A DNA stretch of 64,000 nucleotides from positions 40,561,622 to 40,625,621 of the forward strand of contig RSEF01000005.1 in the NCBI GenBank assembly GCA_003993805.1, read 5' to 3'. Below the pieces are notes generated by a model. The model was not told the origin of the DNA. It was given only the letters and a program-made list of their open reading frames with translations, and did not search any database. Below, one piece after another: positions 22,711 to 36,000 of this stretch. Every line of letters starts with the position of its first letter. Position 1 is the first letter of the stretch. A program made the translations under genes and the position numbers. Origin of the DNA: Himantopus leucocephalus (lineage: Eukaryota; Chordata; Aves; Charadriiformes; Recurvirostridae).

Positions 22711-25700
22711 CTGTAGATTCATTATTTTTATTAGTGAGAGGAAAATGGTTAGTACAAGCAAGTTCAACAGTACTTAAGCTAGTCTGGATATTCATGTAAC
22801 AGTGCAACTATGTTGACAGTAAATCTGCCAAAATAGACCTAATCAACCAACCGTTTCCAGAAACCTGTCTGCATAATTTCCGATATGAAATACCTAATGC
22901 AGTTTTACAATGCCATGGAAAGAAGAGACTGGATATTATCTAGTTTGGTTTGTTTATTTTAAAGATGAAGAGGCCTGGTGCAATCATAGTCTTGGCATAC
23001 ACATACAACAAAAATGGCTTCAAATTAAATTGAAAAATCATCTGGATAACATTGGTTATTTTTGCGCAAACAAACTCAGTCAATTCCTCTCCCATTTTAT
23101 TCCCTAGCTTATTTATAAGAGACATTACAGACAGGATATCATTTATGATGATGCACCGTACGTGCAATAGGAGCACAAAAGCTAATCGTTTGCGTGTTAA
23201 AAAAGTCAGTTTGGAAGTCTTGAACAGCCAAAACCTACCTACCTGAGCAGCTTGAAAGTGTTGGCACAAGCCTACAGGGTAACACAGGAAAGAAAAGAAA
23301 GCAATTGCACAGGAGAGCATTGGGAATTGAAAGAAACTGCTAATTATTCCTCCATCTTGTTTATAGTGTTCCTCTTCTTTTTCCTGCTTGCTTTACTCTT
23401 TCTATTCCTTCTTTTCCCTTCTTCACTCAAAAGAGACTTCATGCTCTCTGTTTGCAAGCTTATTGTATTTTGTTTCAGCCAATCATTTCGGGTCGATCTG
23501 TGTGAAAAGGAGCAAATGGAAGTGCGAAAGTACTCCCAACTCCTCGTTCAATGGCAGTACACCTTTGCTGCCAGTGGTCTGGAGAGTCTTAATCCAGCTT
23601 TGCATTTACAGATCATCTAGCAATTCCTACTATTCAGCAATAGTTCCTTGATTCTAATACAACAGAATACAACAGCACCACAGACACTACCTTCCCTTCT
23701 CCAAGGCTGCAATTGGCCTTGTCTTTTGACCACAAAACCAGTCAAGGGAGAAAAACAAGCTGTAGAGCTAGAGTGACCAATCCCATACATCAGCAAGAAC
23801 AGTAATACTGAATAGCGGATGCAGCTAATAAACACTGTTCACACGGATTGAAATTTGTTCTGGTGATACATCCAATCAATAATGAATAGCAAACAAATTA
23901 ATGAGATCCAAGGTCTATTTACAAAGCACAAACAAAATAAAAACACTGAAACTGATCATATTCATTATTTGCAGATAGGAGTTTTCCTACATTTATCACT
24001 GAATTATTTGAAAAGAGCTCACTACAAATGCACAAATGTCTGCTTAGAGTCAAAGCCTGAAGGAACTTGAACGAGCCCTGAACATCTTAACCAAGTGTCC
24101 TAACTGCTGACACACCCAATATTCAAGGTTGTGTATCTCCAGTTAGCATTTGTATGGGAGAAATGTCAAAAGCTTCAACTGAAAGAAGGAAAGGAAAATT
24201 TAAATCACATAAAAGAGCAACCTGTTTCTAATCCATTTTTTTTAAATTATTTTTAAACTTCTTTGTACAGTGCTTTGAGACCTGTGAATAAGATGCGCTG
24301 AGTAAGAGGAAAGTACAATTATCAGTGCCTCCTCAGGGAAGAAAAAAAATCTCTTATTGGGATTTTTTATGGTGAGTAGAATGAAAGGCCTCCTGTTCTG
24401 ATTATAAATTCTGGGCAACAACATAGGAGTGTTAAATGAAAAAACAATATGTTAATATGTTTTAGATATTACTATATATATTATATATAATACAGTATTC
24501 CTTGTCTGAGTCTTACTTTCCTGTTGCTTTCACATTAATTTATTGCTAGGAATTTATTAGGAAAAGACTCAGTGATCACAAGAAGAGATTCCCAAGTACA
24601 GGTGCAGTACCAATAGCACTGTTGTAATAAAACCAAAGGACAGCAATTTCACTGTTCTATGATATGGTTCGAGTTAGCTGTGGAGGACTAAATAAAGTAC
24701 CCTACCCTGTAGAGAACAGAAATTTCTGATCTGTAGGTACACCATTAAATAACATCTTGAGATAGCACGTCCTCATGATTTTTCCACGCTAGCCTAGGTG
24801 ATATAGACATAGCAGCAAACATATTGAATTACTGGGCTCTGGTAGAAGTGCTTTGTGCTGGTTAAGATCCAGAGATGTTGCTTATACTCCAGAGACGAGC
24901 CATCCTCACATGTCATATAATATGCAGATTAACCTCTCCCACCACCCTAAATTGCTCTCTTAGTTCACTGGGGAAAATCAATAATAAATCTGCTTGATTT
25001 GCCTCATAGAAAAATTAAGGAGGACATCACAAAATTCACACCAATTACAGGTGTGCTATGCCACTCAATTTGGTACATTAGGGGTAGCTCATCTAGAACA
25101 GGTGGAACTGATAAAGCCTAGAAAGCTGTGAAAACAGATCCTAAAAATCCATAGTTCCTAGAAGCAGTGTTGTCATTATTCCTTCCCAATGCAGCTAGAG
25201 TACGCCAGGATCTAGAGCAGCGCTGTCTGATGTGTACCCAGTGAGGTAGGTAAACACTGGAAGAAGCTACCTAGGAAGGTGGAATTTCTTTGAGATATTG
25301 CCACGTTGACATCATATGAACCCCAGTGACCCAATCATATCAGGTCAGCACAGTCTGAGGGGTGGAAGATCCTGATGCCTACCCAAAAACACCACCCAGA
25401 TAATAAGATTAAGAAGTATGGTCCCTAACTTTATAGACATGAAGTATTATATAATAAGTTACATCTTCAGATGTAACTTCAGAAAACACCAGGAGTCTTT
25501 ACTTGGAGGGGGAGCATGAGGTAAGGGAGGAGGGAGTCAACTAGGAAGATAAGAATAAGCCTATACTGGAAAATATTAAGATGGTGACTGAAAAACAGAG
25601 GCTTGTTATAAAGTATCAGTAAATTGTGATCTAAGCTCTTTGGTTCATTGGCAATGTCATGTTTAATTGCATTACTGCACTTGAAGACTGGGAATTTTGC

Positions 25701-27199
25701 TGCTTCTAAGTTATGGGAGAGGTGCCAAGTGAAATTGTTAATCTACATAAATAATGTGAAAGCTATGTTATTGTTTTTCCCTGTCACCTTAACATAAAAC
25801 TACCAAAAGTATTTCAGAGTGGCATGTGTCTATGCAAGTAATAGTCTATCAGCTTCTAGCTTTAGGTGCACCATGAATCAAAAGTGTAGAGAAAAGAAAA
25901 AAGATAAAGAACAGCAAATACCAAAGGCACAGTGATAAATCTGCCATTTTCTGCTTAAGATAGCTATTAATTTCACTTAAAGCACTTAGATGAATCAAAG
26001 AGAACTATCATCCATTACAGTGTTGGGAAACTCAGAATTTTCAGACCAGCAAGCTTCATGGAAATGTGCTGTCTGTTTTTTATGTATATATATTCAAACT
26101 CCTTAACTCAATTAGACAAACTAGAACACTAAGTGAAACTCAGCTCAAACAAGGTCCAGCTTATGCAAAAATATTGTATTTCCAATGAGCTTTGAACCCC
26201 AAATATAATTCAACTCAAATTGACTCACCTTGACTCACTTTTTATAGCCTGATCCATATGTTTATGCATCAAAACCACAATATATGACTGTAGGCTGGGA
26301 AGTGTTCTCAGTGAGCTGGAAACCAATATAAACAAAATCGTGGCTGTACAAGTTGACAAAGACGTTAAATTGGTCTACTGTGTCATCAGAAACAGCTAGT
26401 GATTTCAGGTGTCTTCATTATGGGTATGTGATACCAATCACTTTGTATCTAAATTGGTATGTACCAAGATCTAATCACTAGATTAGATATGGCACATAAT
26501 CTAAATACAAGCATCTCTGAAAATCTGGCCCTTTCAAAGAGTCTTAAGATAATATTTCAATTTAAGATGCTTAAAATCATTAATTATCTTTGGAAATATT
26601 GCAATGTGTTTTATCAAACAAGGTTACAGGGAAAGCTTACTAAAATGAGAAGCTCATGTTTAAAATATTCTTTCGCTGATACTGTTTGATGCTTAATACA
26701 ACAATAACCATATATTTTCAGGTAGCATTAGCATGCTAACGAATCCTGTCCATCAGTGTTTGTGAATCGCTAATGTATTCTTAATATCTGATAAACCAGA
26801 ACCTTAGGGTGCAAAGTTCTATTAACATGCTAATGCACCTTGTCCCTGCTTGCTTTAGAATTAGAGACTGTAGGTTGTTAGCCAATACAAAGTCATTTTT
26901 CATTTTGTTACAGCCATTAACAATGAGAAAAGAGATAGAGATGCTGTCTGACAATCAACATTTCTTATCAACTAATAGCTAAATATAACCAAAAAACTGC
27001 CTGTAGAGCAGTACAGGGAAAAGTCAAACTACCATAGCACCTAACTGACTGGTTTTAGAAGCCCCATGAATTATTTTTATTTCACAAGTGCATCCAGTAA
27101 TTTGGCAGCTGGCTCTATATTCCATGGCCCAAAAATCTCAATTATTTTGAGTGCCTTATAACTTTAGTATTATGAATTTAAAAAGGAGCAGTTATATAC
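22711..27199. other. 4.5-kb intron without recognised elements
   Basis: AT-rich. It contains an imperfectly repeated palindromic motif at 26728-26739 and 26822-26833, described in the findings. The 126-codon minus-strand frame at 22940-23320 has no splice or protein-like support. Confidence 0.5.
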
Positions 27200-27361
27200 C
27201 TCAGTTCCAAATTCAGGACTTTCCTTGGCAAATGTTATTCCACCCACAGCATTTGTTTTGAATATAATAACATAGTTTTCTTCAGTTTTCTGGAAGATAC
27301 AAAGGACTCTTCCTTTCCACTCATGTGAAACTGTGTTAATCCCTGGATCGGTGAAGTTATA
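27200..27361 (-). CDS. Exon, 54 codons (phase 0 in, 0 out)
   Basis: The acceptor is cttgtttttaaaccag and the donor GGAACTGAG/gtatat. Only one frame is open throughout. It begins YNFTDPGINTVSHEWKGRV, continues through CIFQKTEENYVIIF and ends SPEFGTE. NFT is a possible N-glycosylation site if the protein is extracellular. It joins in phase to 22564-22710. The composition is beta-rich with a single cysteine; I cannot name the family. Confidence 0.85.
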
Positions 27362-29819
27362 CTGGTTTAAAAACAAGATCAGTTAGATTTAAAATCAGGC
27401 CACTGATGAAGGAGGCAGTTGCGCAGACACCCTGTTTTCTAGTATTTTACAGGGGGAAGCGTGTCAGCAGCTTGATCCATACACATAAATGGGAAGTCAA
27501 AGGAAGAGTGGAATAAAAAAGTCTGTACTGACTTACAGATTTGGCTTAACGTCTTTGTGAAGGCAAATAGAGCAGCAACAGCACTCTGCGCCAGCTGCTA
27601 TGTTAATTAAGGGTCATGATGCCCTGTGAGTAGTCTTGATGAGCACTGGAAAAGCTGTCTGATTTTGGCAATGCATACAGCACAGAGGTCAACACTCCTG
27701 GGGCCAATGTGGCCCAATTCCTTCCTGATGAAACTGTCCTTTAGTATACATCTTGTAAGCAAAGAGAGACCTGATATGCAGGAAGGATTAGAGGAGGATC
27801 AGTCCCTGATGCTGGATATGCACAAAGTAGCAAGGCCTTCTACCCAGCCTTACTTATCCTATGAATCCATTCAAAGAGCCAGCTGCAATCCCATTTTGGA
27901 GCATGTAAGGAGTGCCTTGATGAAAATGTTTTGTATATTAAGGAAAGACTACAATATTCTCTTCTCATGCAACACATCTCTGTTGTTCCAGTCTTTAACA
28001 GAAAACCACCCGGGAATGGTTTGATGGCTTGAGATATGAATTAGCATAGAGCAAAAAGCAGAAAGACATTTTTTGGCCAAATCTACCCAGATGCAAAACT
28101 CCTTTTCATTTCTGTTTGTGACCCTCATGTGAACAGTTTCTCAAGAACAATTGAGTACTGCAGTATTACCAGTACTTTTATCATTCAAATTTTCTTGGCT
28201 TGGAAACTAAAATCCAGAAATACCCGCCAAACACGTATTTTACACTTTTTATTTGTGGAATTTCTACTTTTCACAGAACTGTTCAGTTACCTGAGTCATC
28301 AGATAAAAGAAACATGCACACATTATCTGCCTGTGTTCACTTGCACCATTCAAGAAATAACCAATCATTGAAAAATGCACAGATTGGATAAAATGAACAA
28401 ATCAGTGAAATTTGTAATAGGCTAGTGGATAATTCATAAACAGAAAAGGTGACATTGAAATCAATTATTCATTGGAAATTATTTGCTTAACTCTACTGCA
28501 GTCAAATTTCTACTCAGCTCTAGAACGAAACCATTACAGATCCATTCTTGTTTGCATCCTAATTAGTTTTTGAACCTAGCTTAGCAATGCAATACGCCAC
28601 TACATCATTTAGCTTAGTGTCCCTTAACAGGAGTCTGAAAGACAATTTGACATCTTGAGATCAGATAGCTGCTGCAATTCTGTGTTCTCAGTATACTGCG
28701 AGATAGTGAGAAAAAAGGGAACTGGTAAGGTACAGGATATAGGGGGAAGAAATATGTCTCCTTTTAAACATGATAAAATAAGAAAATAGATTCCAACATT
28801 TACTATCCACTCCCTGAAGCTTATGAGTTATAAAATGAGTAGACAGGGCAGTACATATTATCAGGTTTGCATTTGCAAAATTTGTGAGGAATCTAAAGTT
28901 TGATCTTCCCTGCTTAAGATCGGACTGCGTACATATATGTATTGATGTAAATATACACAACATACAAAATCTAAAACAAAGAAATCTTTTTCCTGTCTTC
29001 TTCATATCCTATACTACCTGTAGATTTCATATGAATCCCACACCAAAATAAGTATTCTCACCTATGAGATGATACTGCATCGTTCTAAATCATTACTGGT
29101 TTTCTATACTTATTCCTTTGTAGAGTTAAACCACCCTCATTTAGATGGGATTTTATAATTTTTCTTGTTTGTCTGTTACTTAGTATGTGAATTTTTTTTT
29201 CACTAACAATTAAATTGCAGAACATTTCAAGTTTTCAATGAAGATTTAAACTTCATTAGCCTAATTAGGCTTTTTCTTAAAATAGTAATTTCAAATAAAT
29301 TAAGGTACTTTGTTCATTGATTCCTTATGAATTAGTTTATTTTCATATTTTGCTCACATCCTGAGGAAAGATTAACAAACACTACCAGACATATGGTGGA
29401 GGGAGAACATTTCTACTACAATTTAGTATACTGAAATATTAATACAAATAAAGCAGGAATGGTTGCAAGACATTTTCAGTAAGGTATTATGTTGTCTGAC
29501 TGAGAAGTGATTTTACAGTCCAGCCAGAAGTAAGCCACTCATAGTCTGGGGAAATGGACTGGAAGTCTTTCTCACACCAACAATACAGTTATTTACCTTT
29601 GAACTCCAATTTTTGTGATATAGTTTTGTTCAATCTTCTAGTATTATAACATTATTTCTAGTAAAAGATTAAAATCTTTGCATTTTCAAAGACTTTCTTT
29701 CCAAAACACATTCAATTGTTGCAACCATGGTTTCTCTTTTATTCCTTCAGTATACTCTTGCAGTATTGATGATACTATCCATAAGATATTATGATAGTTT
29801 AACTTTAAATACTCAATAC
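27362..29819. other. Intron region probably hiding one linking exon
   Basis: The exon upstream ends in phase 1 and the next confident exon starts in phase 0, so at least one exon (1 in, 0 out) should lie here. The best small candidate is 27451-27470 (reads ADTLPP after a split codon). The segment 27537-27552 has strong splice signals but the wrong phase. No mobile element is seen. Confidence 0.4.
27451..27470 (-). CDS. Weak candidate linking exon, 20 bases (phase 1 in, 0 out)
   Basis: It would satisfy the phase gap between 29820-29912 and 27200-27361, reading ADTLPP after a joined GCT codon. The acceptor (tgtgtatggatcaag) and donor (CCCCT/gtaaaa) are only moderate, so it rests mainly on phase. 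Confidence 0.25.
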
Positions 29820-29912
29820 CTTTGATTTCAGTAACGACAGTAAGGAAATTGTTTCCAATGGAACACATGAAGTTGAAATTTTTTATCAATTCACTGGTTT
29901 CAGACCCAGTCT
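29820..29912 (-). CDS. Exon, 30 codons (phase 1 in, 1 out)
   Basis: The acceptor is excellent (tatgagtttgcttttcag) and the donor good (ATCAAAG/gtattg). It reads TGSETSELIKNFNFMCSIG then NNFLTVVTEIK, flanked by split codons. The first split codon, with the G left by the exon at 38010-38234, gives GAG. One cysteine and strand-like hydrophobic runs continue the style of the upstream exon. Confidence 0.8.
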
Positions 29913-32679
29913 CTGAAAAGCAAACTCATAAAAGCAGGGCTAGAGAAGTCAGAAATGAAATGCCCATTTGTCTTCCAGTTAAGAACTGAAATAATAGGAA
30001 ATAGTGGTTGGGTTGTAGCTGTCATACTCAAAGGATACAAGCCAGACAAGCTTTGTAGGTAAAGGTAGTATCTTCTACCATATCAATGGAACTTCTTAAG
30101 TAAGGGGTGATCCTGTCAACTGTTAAGAATTAAAGGAAGAAGACAACTGAACTATGAGATGCTTAGCAATTTTAAATTTTTCCTAATGATTATAGAATTT
30201 GACAGTTATGTAGTTTATATATCATAAAATACTTTAACTACATATTCATGTGGAGATTTTGATCAGATTCTCAGATGCCTCTGAGCTTCTGATCTGAAAT
30301 GTTAATCTATGTTTAAAAAACATTTAGTTTGAAGGAAATGATCTAATTTAAGCACCAGTGATCATGACTCAGGCTAAAATAATTCAGTTTATAGTAAAAG
30401 AAGACTCGACTTCCTTTTCTTGAGGGTTAAACTTTCAGGAAACTACTGTCTTACAAGGGTTACAGAAAAGCTGATTCTGAATTGTCCTCTCTATCTAATA
30501 ACACGTCCCCTCTGCAGTTCAATTCTTTAGACTCAGACTTTGATAAAGAAATACCAGACAGTTTCACTTTCATCTGCTAAAGGCTTTCATCTTCTCTCCT
30601 GTTCTAATATCCCTGGCTAGGGTGGAATTCATTCCTTTTTCAAGTAATGCATTTGCAGTCATAAGGTTAAACACACTGCACATGAAGATACGTGTTGCAT
30701 CCCCTTCGAAAATAATTGTTCTCAACCATCATGTGTAATGGAGAAGGAAAACTTGGTAAAACCGTATTTTTTTAGTTTTTTCTTACTTTCCTCTTCCATG
30801 TATTATTAGTGCTATGCTAGTAGAAGCTACTTTAAGCCTTCGTCATCTCTTGACACTTGCTGTGACAGATCACAAGGTTCTGAATTTATTTAGGCACTAG
30901 TTAGATTAGGTGGTCATTAACTGGCTAGGTATAATTGAATTTTTCACATAAATGTGCAGTATACAATATCTAAATGAACTGACAAACAGCAGAAGGAAAA
31001 CTGGAGACAAGAAGCTTAGGGTTTGTTTCCAGTGCTGTGAACAAAAACATAGGAATGAGATGATACACAACCCACTAGCTTGAGAGGATGCAGGGGATAT
31101 TCTTTCTATAACTGCCAAAAGAAGGTCATTTATAGTCATAAATGTCTCTGAACTAGCTCACAGCTTTACAACAGAGAGGGCAGGTATTTTCAGTGTGCCC
31201 AAAATTAAAATTGTCATGGACTTCAGTGTCCATTAATAAACTAGGGCAAGATTTCTCAAATATTCTTGAACTAAATAATACCTTTTATTCTTAGGTTCTC
31301 AGGCTCAAAAGTCTTTCACTGAAAGGTCTAGTAATTGTTTCCTATTTTGGCTCTGGAAAGAAAAAGCAAGTCACACCCTGAAACAGTGTAAATTACATTT
31401 CTTGACAAAGTTGATTTTCTACCATTTTAAGATGTATTGTTGGCATGAAGAAAGGACAGGGAGAGATATGGAGCAGTTTTCTAAATGGAAACATGGTGCC
31501 AAAGAATGCAACAAGTACCAGCAAGTACTGTTTAGCTCAGTCTCACATCTCCCACAGCAACATTTACTTGTTCTTCAGTCTATCTCCTCAGGAAATACTG
31601 CCACACCCAGCCCACAACCTTTGCCCTTACTTGGGTAAATAACATGTGGTTACCGATTTGATAGGACTTACCTGAAGCTCATTCAGTGCAGCTTGAAGTC
31701 AAATGAAAATTCCCATTGACAGTGGTAGACACTGGATTGGTATGATCATAGAGAAGACATGTTTGGTACTAATTAATGTAACACCTGAAAATTCAGGTTA
31801 CCAGAACTTGGACTGTTTGGAAGCCCTGTGCAACGTTCTTCAGTTAGGATGGGCTGTGGCTAACCTAGAGGGAGAAGTGGCCTTCAGAGCTGAAGACAGG
31901 GAGCTAAGAAAAGCAAAAATTGTCATGACTGACAAAAATATGCAGGGTAAAAATAGAAGAAAAGCATGTTCTTGCTTCTCAATTGATTTTAAAACCTCAA
32001 GAAATGACACACTTGTCACTGCTGCAGAAATTACGTGCATGCTCATGGAAAGTAATGGTAGTCCCTGTGGGTATTTGAAATATGAGATTATTCCAATAAA
32101 AGTTACTTTTCATATGTAATTCTTATTGTACCAAAAAAAATTGTCTTCCTCTATAAACTATTACAAACTATCAGAGCAAACTTTATAACACAATATGTCT
32201 TAATTTTTTTTCTGCTGAAGTGACTGCTTTTCTCCAAGAAAATACATTCATCAACAATAGTGCCTTTTCAGACTAATCAACCACAGTAACTGAAGAAGTA
32301 ACCATGTCGCTCAACATAGTCCATTCATACATATTGTCTGATATATCTTCTTTAAAAGGCAATGTTTTTAACTAAGAATATAAACTGATTTTTCTAAGTT
32401 ATTTCTTTTCAGTTATTTATACAGTATTTTTCTCTACACAAAACAAGAAATGAGCCAGTACTAGCAGGTAAACAGATGTGATAGTCTATGAAAGGACTGC
32501 ACTATTGCCAATTAAATAGCAGAAATTATTATGAAGCAACAAAATATTTAAAGAGATAATTGTTTGTACTATATATCTCACTTCAAGGGGCTGAAAGGAA
32601 TAGGAAAGAATAGGAAACTGCTTAGGCAATTTCCTTCTCTAGCTTTCAACACAATACATGTTTCTTTCTGTGAAAGAAC

Positions 32680-32800
32680 TACTGTCCAGGGCTATAGCGT
32701 AGGTATCATATACACTGATTTTAAGGGGGCCTTTGACATGGTTTTTCATGATATCAAGCAGCAGGGTATGAATGGAATTACTAGGAGACACATACAAGGC
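32680..32800 (+). pseudogene. Decayed LINE reverse-transcriptase fragment (CR1/L3-like)
   Basis: The plus strand encodes IIYTDFKGAFDMVFHDI. This matches the conserved motif A region of non-LTR reverse transcriptases (an aspartate in a YxDFxxAFD context, followed by HDI). The rest of the domain is missing, and a minus-strand CR1 tail begins directly downstream. It is an old fragment and not functional. Confidence 0.7.
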
Positions 32801-32802
32801 AA

Positions 32803-33022
32803 CAGAATCATAGAATAGTCTAGGTTTGAAGGGACCTTTAAGATCATCGAGTCCAACCATCAACCTAACANNNNNNNNNNNNNNNNNNNNNNNNNNNNNN
32901 NNNNNNNNNNNNNNNNNNNNNNNNNNNNNNNNNNNNNNNNNNNNNNNNNNNNNNNNNNNNNNNNNNNNNNCCCCCTGCAATAAGCAGCAACATCTTCAAC
33001 TAGATCAGGTTGCTCACAGCCT
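32803..33022 (-). mobile_element. CR1 3' fragment interrupted by a 100-N gap
   Basis: Left of the gap the plus strand shows cagaatcatagaatagtcta and gggacctttaagatcatc. Right of it, ccccctgcaataagcagc then aactagatcaggttgctcac matches the equivalent part of the CR1 at 5513-5950. The gap therefore falls inside one element, replacing at most a short stretch if the copy is intact. Confidence 0.9.
32871..32970. other. Assembly gap, 100 N
   Basis: Exactly 100 Ns, the usual placeholder for a gap of unknown size, located within a CR1 copy. Confidence 1.
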
Positions 33023-36000
33023 ACAGAACAAGATTTGCCTTTCAAGATCCTTACAGCAGAAACTTTTCTTTGCAGGAACAATTCACAGACAGTAAAAGCT
33101 AGAAGACAACTACAGCTTGCATGTAAACTGTGTTTCACAGCTACCACCACTCCCCCAAAAGACCATCTACCTGCAAGTATTTTAAAATCCTAAAGGAAAA
33201 CCTACAAGCTCGTTCTGAAGACTGACTCCTTTGCTATCTTCTGAAAGTGAAAGCATGTGAAATGCAGGAACTTCTGAGAGAAAAAATAAGTATAAAAAAA
33301 GATGAGAACATAAGCTCCAAATACAACACACAAAATCAATATAACCCTAGTTCAGAAGCCAAGCACTCTTAGTGGCTCTATCAAGGACTAAGAGATATTA
33401 ATGAAAAAGAAGGAGTCTATAAATGAGATAAAGGAGGAATTTAGAGATAGACAAAGATTTAGTCAGGAGTACAAACCTTTGACCTAGATTTCTAAACTTA
33501 CTTAAAAGCTGGAAGTTTTCCATCAAGGCAATAGCAGTGAAGGGTCCTCTGAGAGCATTTTAAGAGAATTTGAGATATGCTTCTCTGAGACAGGGGTGAT
33601 AAATTTAAAAAACATTGAGTTTCTAGCAATTGTTTAAAAAAAAATAAGCTGATGGTCATCTGTCTTGAACTGTAGCAAGACAGGAAAAATAGATAGAAAA
33701 ACTGTGACTCACTGACAGGAATTGGATTACTTTTTTCTGAGGTGACAAGTCATAGAACAGTTACAGTAGCAAGGCAGAAGTAACAGTATTCATATCTAAT
33801 TACAAACCCAGTAAACATGAACAGACAATACAAACACTTTAGAACGCTTAAATAGAAACTCAAGTCTAAAAGACCAGACACCATTCATCTTCAGGAATAT
33901 ATCTAGAGGGAATAATTTGAGCTCAAATCTCAAAATCCAACTGCTCCCGTCCTTAAAGGCACGGTTGAGTGGAGAAGACATTTCAAAACCTGAGCTTTAA
34001 TAGGAGTAGCAGCCAGCTGTATTGTTTTTCTCTAGCTCCCTTTTCAGCTGCAAAGCTGCAAATAGAAACCAGCTGTTGAATTAGTATGGCATAGCAGCCA
34101 ATTCTGCATCTATTGATTACTAAAGATAGAAAACACCTTTCTTCCTCTGGCCTGATGTCTCTCTATGGCTGATTTGACTACCTAAATGCTACAGGCTTGG
34201 TCTAGCCAAAGTTATTATTTGAAAACATCTAAGTTTTGAAAGTCTCATTTAAAAAAAAAAAAAAAGGAAACACAAACCTCCACCGAGTCACTAATCTTCA
34301 CAGTAAAAACATTTTAGCATGGCAGGAAAAGAACATTTAAATTAAATAAATTATTTTTCAATGTATGAGCCAAGTCAATATTATTGCTCATTTTCCTTAC
34401 TTTAAACAAAAATATAACTAGGGAGCTAATGAAAGCATTTGCATTGTACATATTAGTTCAGCAAGAATGTTATGCTGATTAAAATACCTTCATTCCCTTT
34501 TTTATGTCAACTGCACTTGGACCAAGAACTGTAGAAAGGCAATGATAAAACAAGTATAATCTAGCACTAAATAGAACAATTCTTATTATATGATATTTTG
34601 TTTTGGAAAAAAAAAGAATGTTAAGAGTAAAATAAGTGGATTCTAGTGTACATGATTCAGATGACCTTTACAATATACTTTTGGCTCTGGAAGACAAGAA
34701 TAAGATACTTTAGATAATGTGTCCATTTCTCATTTATCTGGTTGACATTAGTTATTGTTGTTTCTGGGTTCTTTACTAGAGATAGTTTTTTGCTAATGAT
34801 GGAAATATGTTTATAACTATTAGTGGTATTGATCCAGTAGTTCAAAGAGTTCCTGCTTCCACCTACTTGAAAAAATAATAAAAAGCTATATGAGCTCAGA
34901 CAAGCTGTTATTTTCCTGACTTTCAAAGAATGCATATCTCAGAGAGGTCGCAGACTTTGCTACATACATAAATTTTAATGAACTCTCTTATGCTAGTACT
35001 GGTCCCTGCTTGGTAATAAAAAGTCATATAGAGCAGGGACTGTGTTCACAAGGGGAAGGTGAGATTCCAGGAAGGAGTTAGACATCCTTCTGGTAACCCT
35101 GAACAGGCAAATCAACTTTTAGAAGAAAACTGTAAGAGAGCGGGAAGCTTTCCATGCTTTTCATCAGAGGCCAGACATCAGCCTGGCTCAAGGCAGATCT
35201 AACAAGCTTCTCTTTTAGGCCCACGAAACAAAGGTGCGCTAGTAAATATCATCTCCTATAGTAGCCTTGGTGGCGGACCTATTCCAGGATAAATCACAAT
35301 AGGGAGTATAGTAACTCTTTGCCCTCCATGTTGTATTGCCTATTAGAGGTTATGAAGGGAAACCTTTCTTCTTAGAAATTTCAAGTATTTGCTAATAAAC
35401 ATTTCAGAGCAGTTATTAAGAAGAATACCACCACATTTGTCTCTCTTTTTTGTGTTGAGAGACATCTTGTTTGTACCAACTCAAATCGGCCTCTTCTGTT
35501 TAATTCATGAAACAGCTTAAACAGCATTTGCCATCTGGACTGAAATTAGATCCCTATGGAAATGGCACATTATAACCTTAAATCATTATTTCTGTGCTAT
35601 TTAATGAGAGTGTTGCCATACTTTTTGCCTCTAGTAACATTACTAGGATCATTAGAGTACGTACAAAGACAATTTAAAAGTTTCTAAAGGACAATCACCA
35701 TATGAACAATGCACAAGACAAAATATAAGTAGAACACTGTCTTCTTGCACACCAGCAAAGTTTTAAAGGATGGAATTTCATTGACAGTCAAAGAAATCAA
35801 ATTGCATTTTCAAAAATTGTGAAATTTCAGCTACAGAAGTTTCCATTGATATTTCAAGTCAACCCAAAGTCAGGCCTAATATAAAGCTATATGAGCTACT
35901 TTAAGTCAACTTAAACTGTATTTGAGATGACTGGTCATTGTTTTTTTCTTTTTTTAACTCTAAATTTGACCTTGTGGTAGACCTGTCCTTCAAACCTGTT

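Noticed and set aside
22940..23320. 126-codon minus-strand open frame
   Set aside because: No matching acceptor and donor; low-complexity hydrophobic composition typical of AT-rich chance frames.
27626..28024. 132-codon forward open frame
   Set aside because: No splice, promoter or composition support; it lies in the region between two minus-strand exons.
31703..32119. 138-codon forward open frame, among the longest outside the provirus
   Set aside because: No splice sites or protein-like pattern fit it, it is in an AT-rich intron, and it lies on the strand opposite to the gene.
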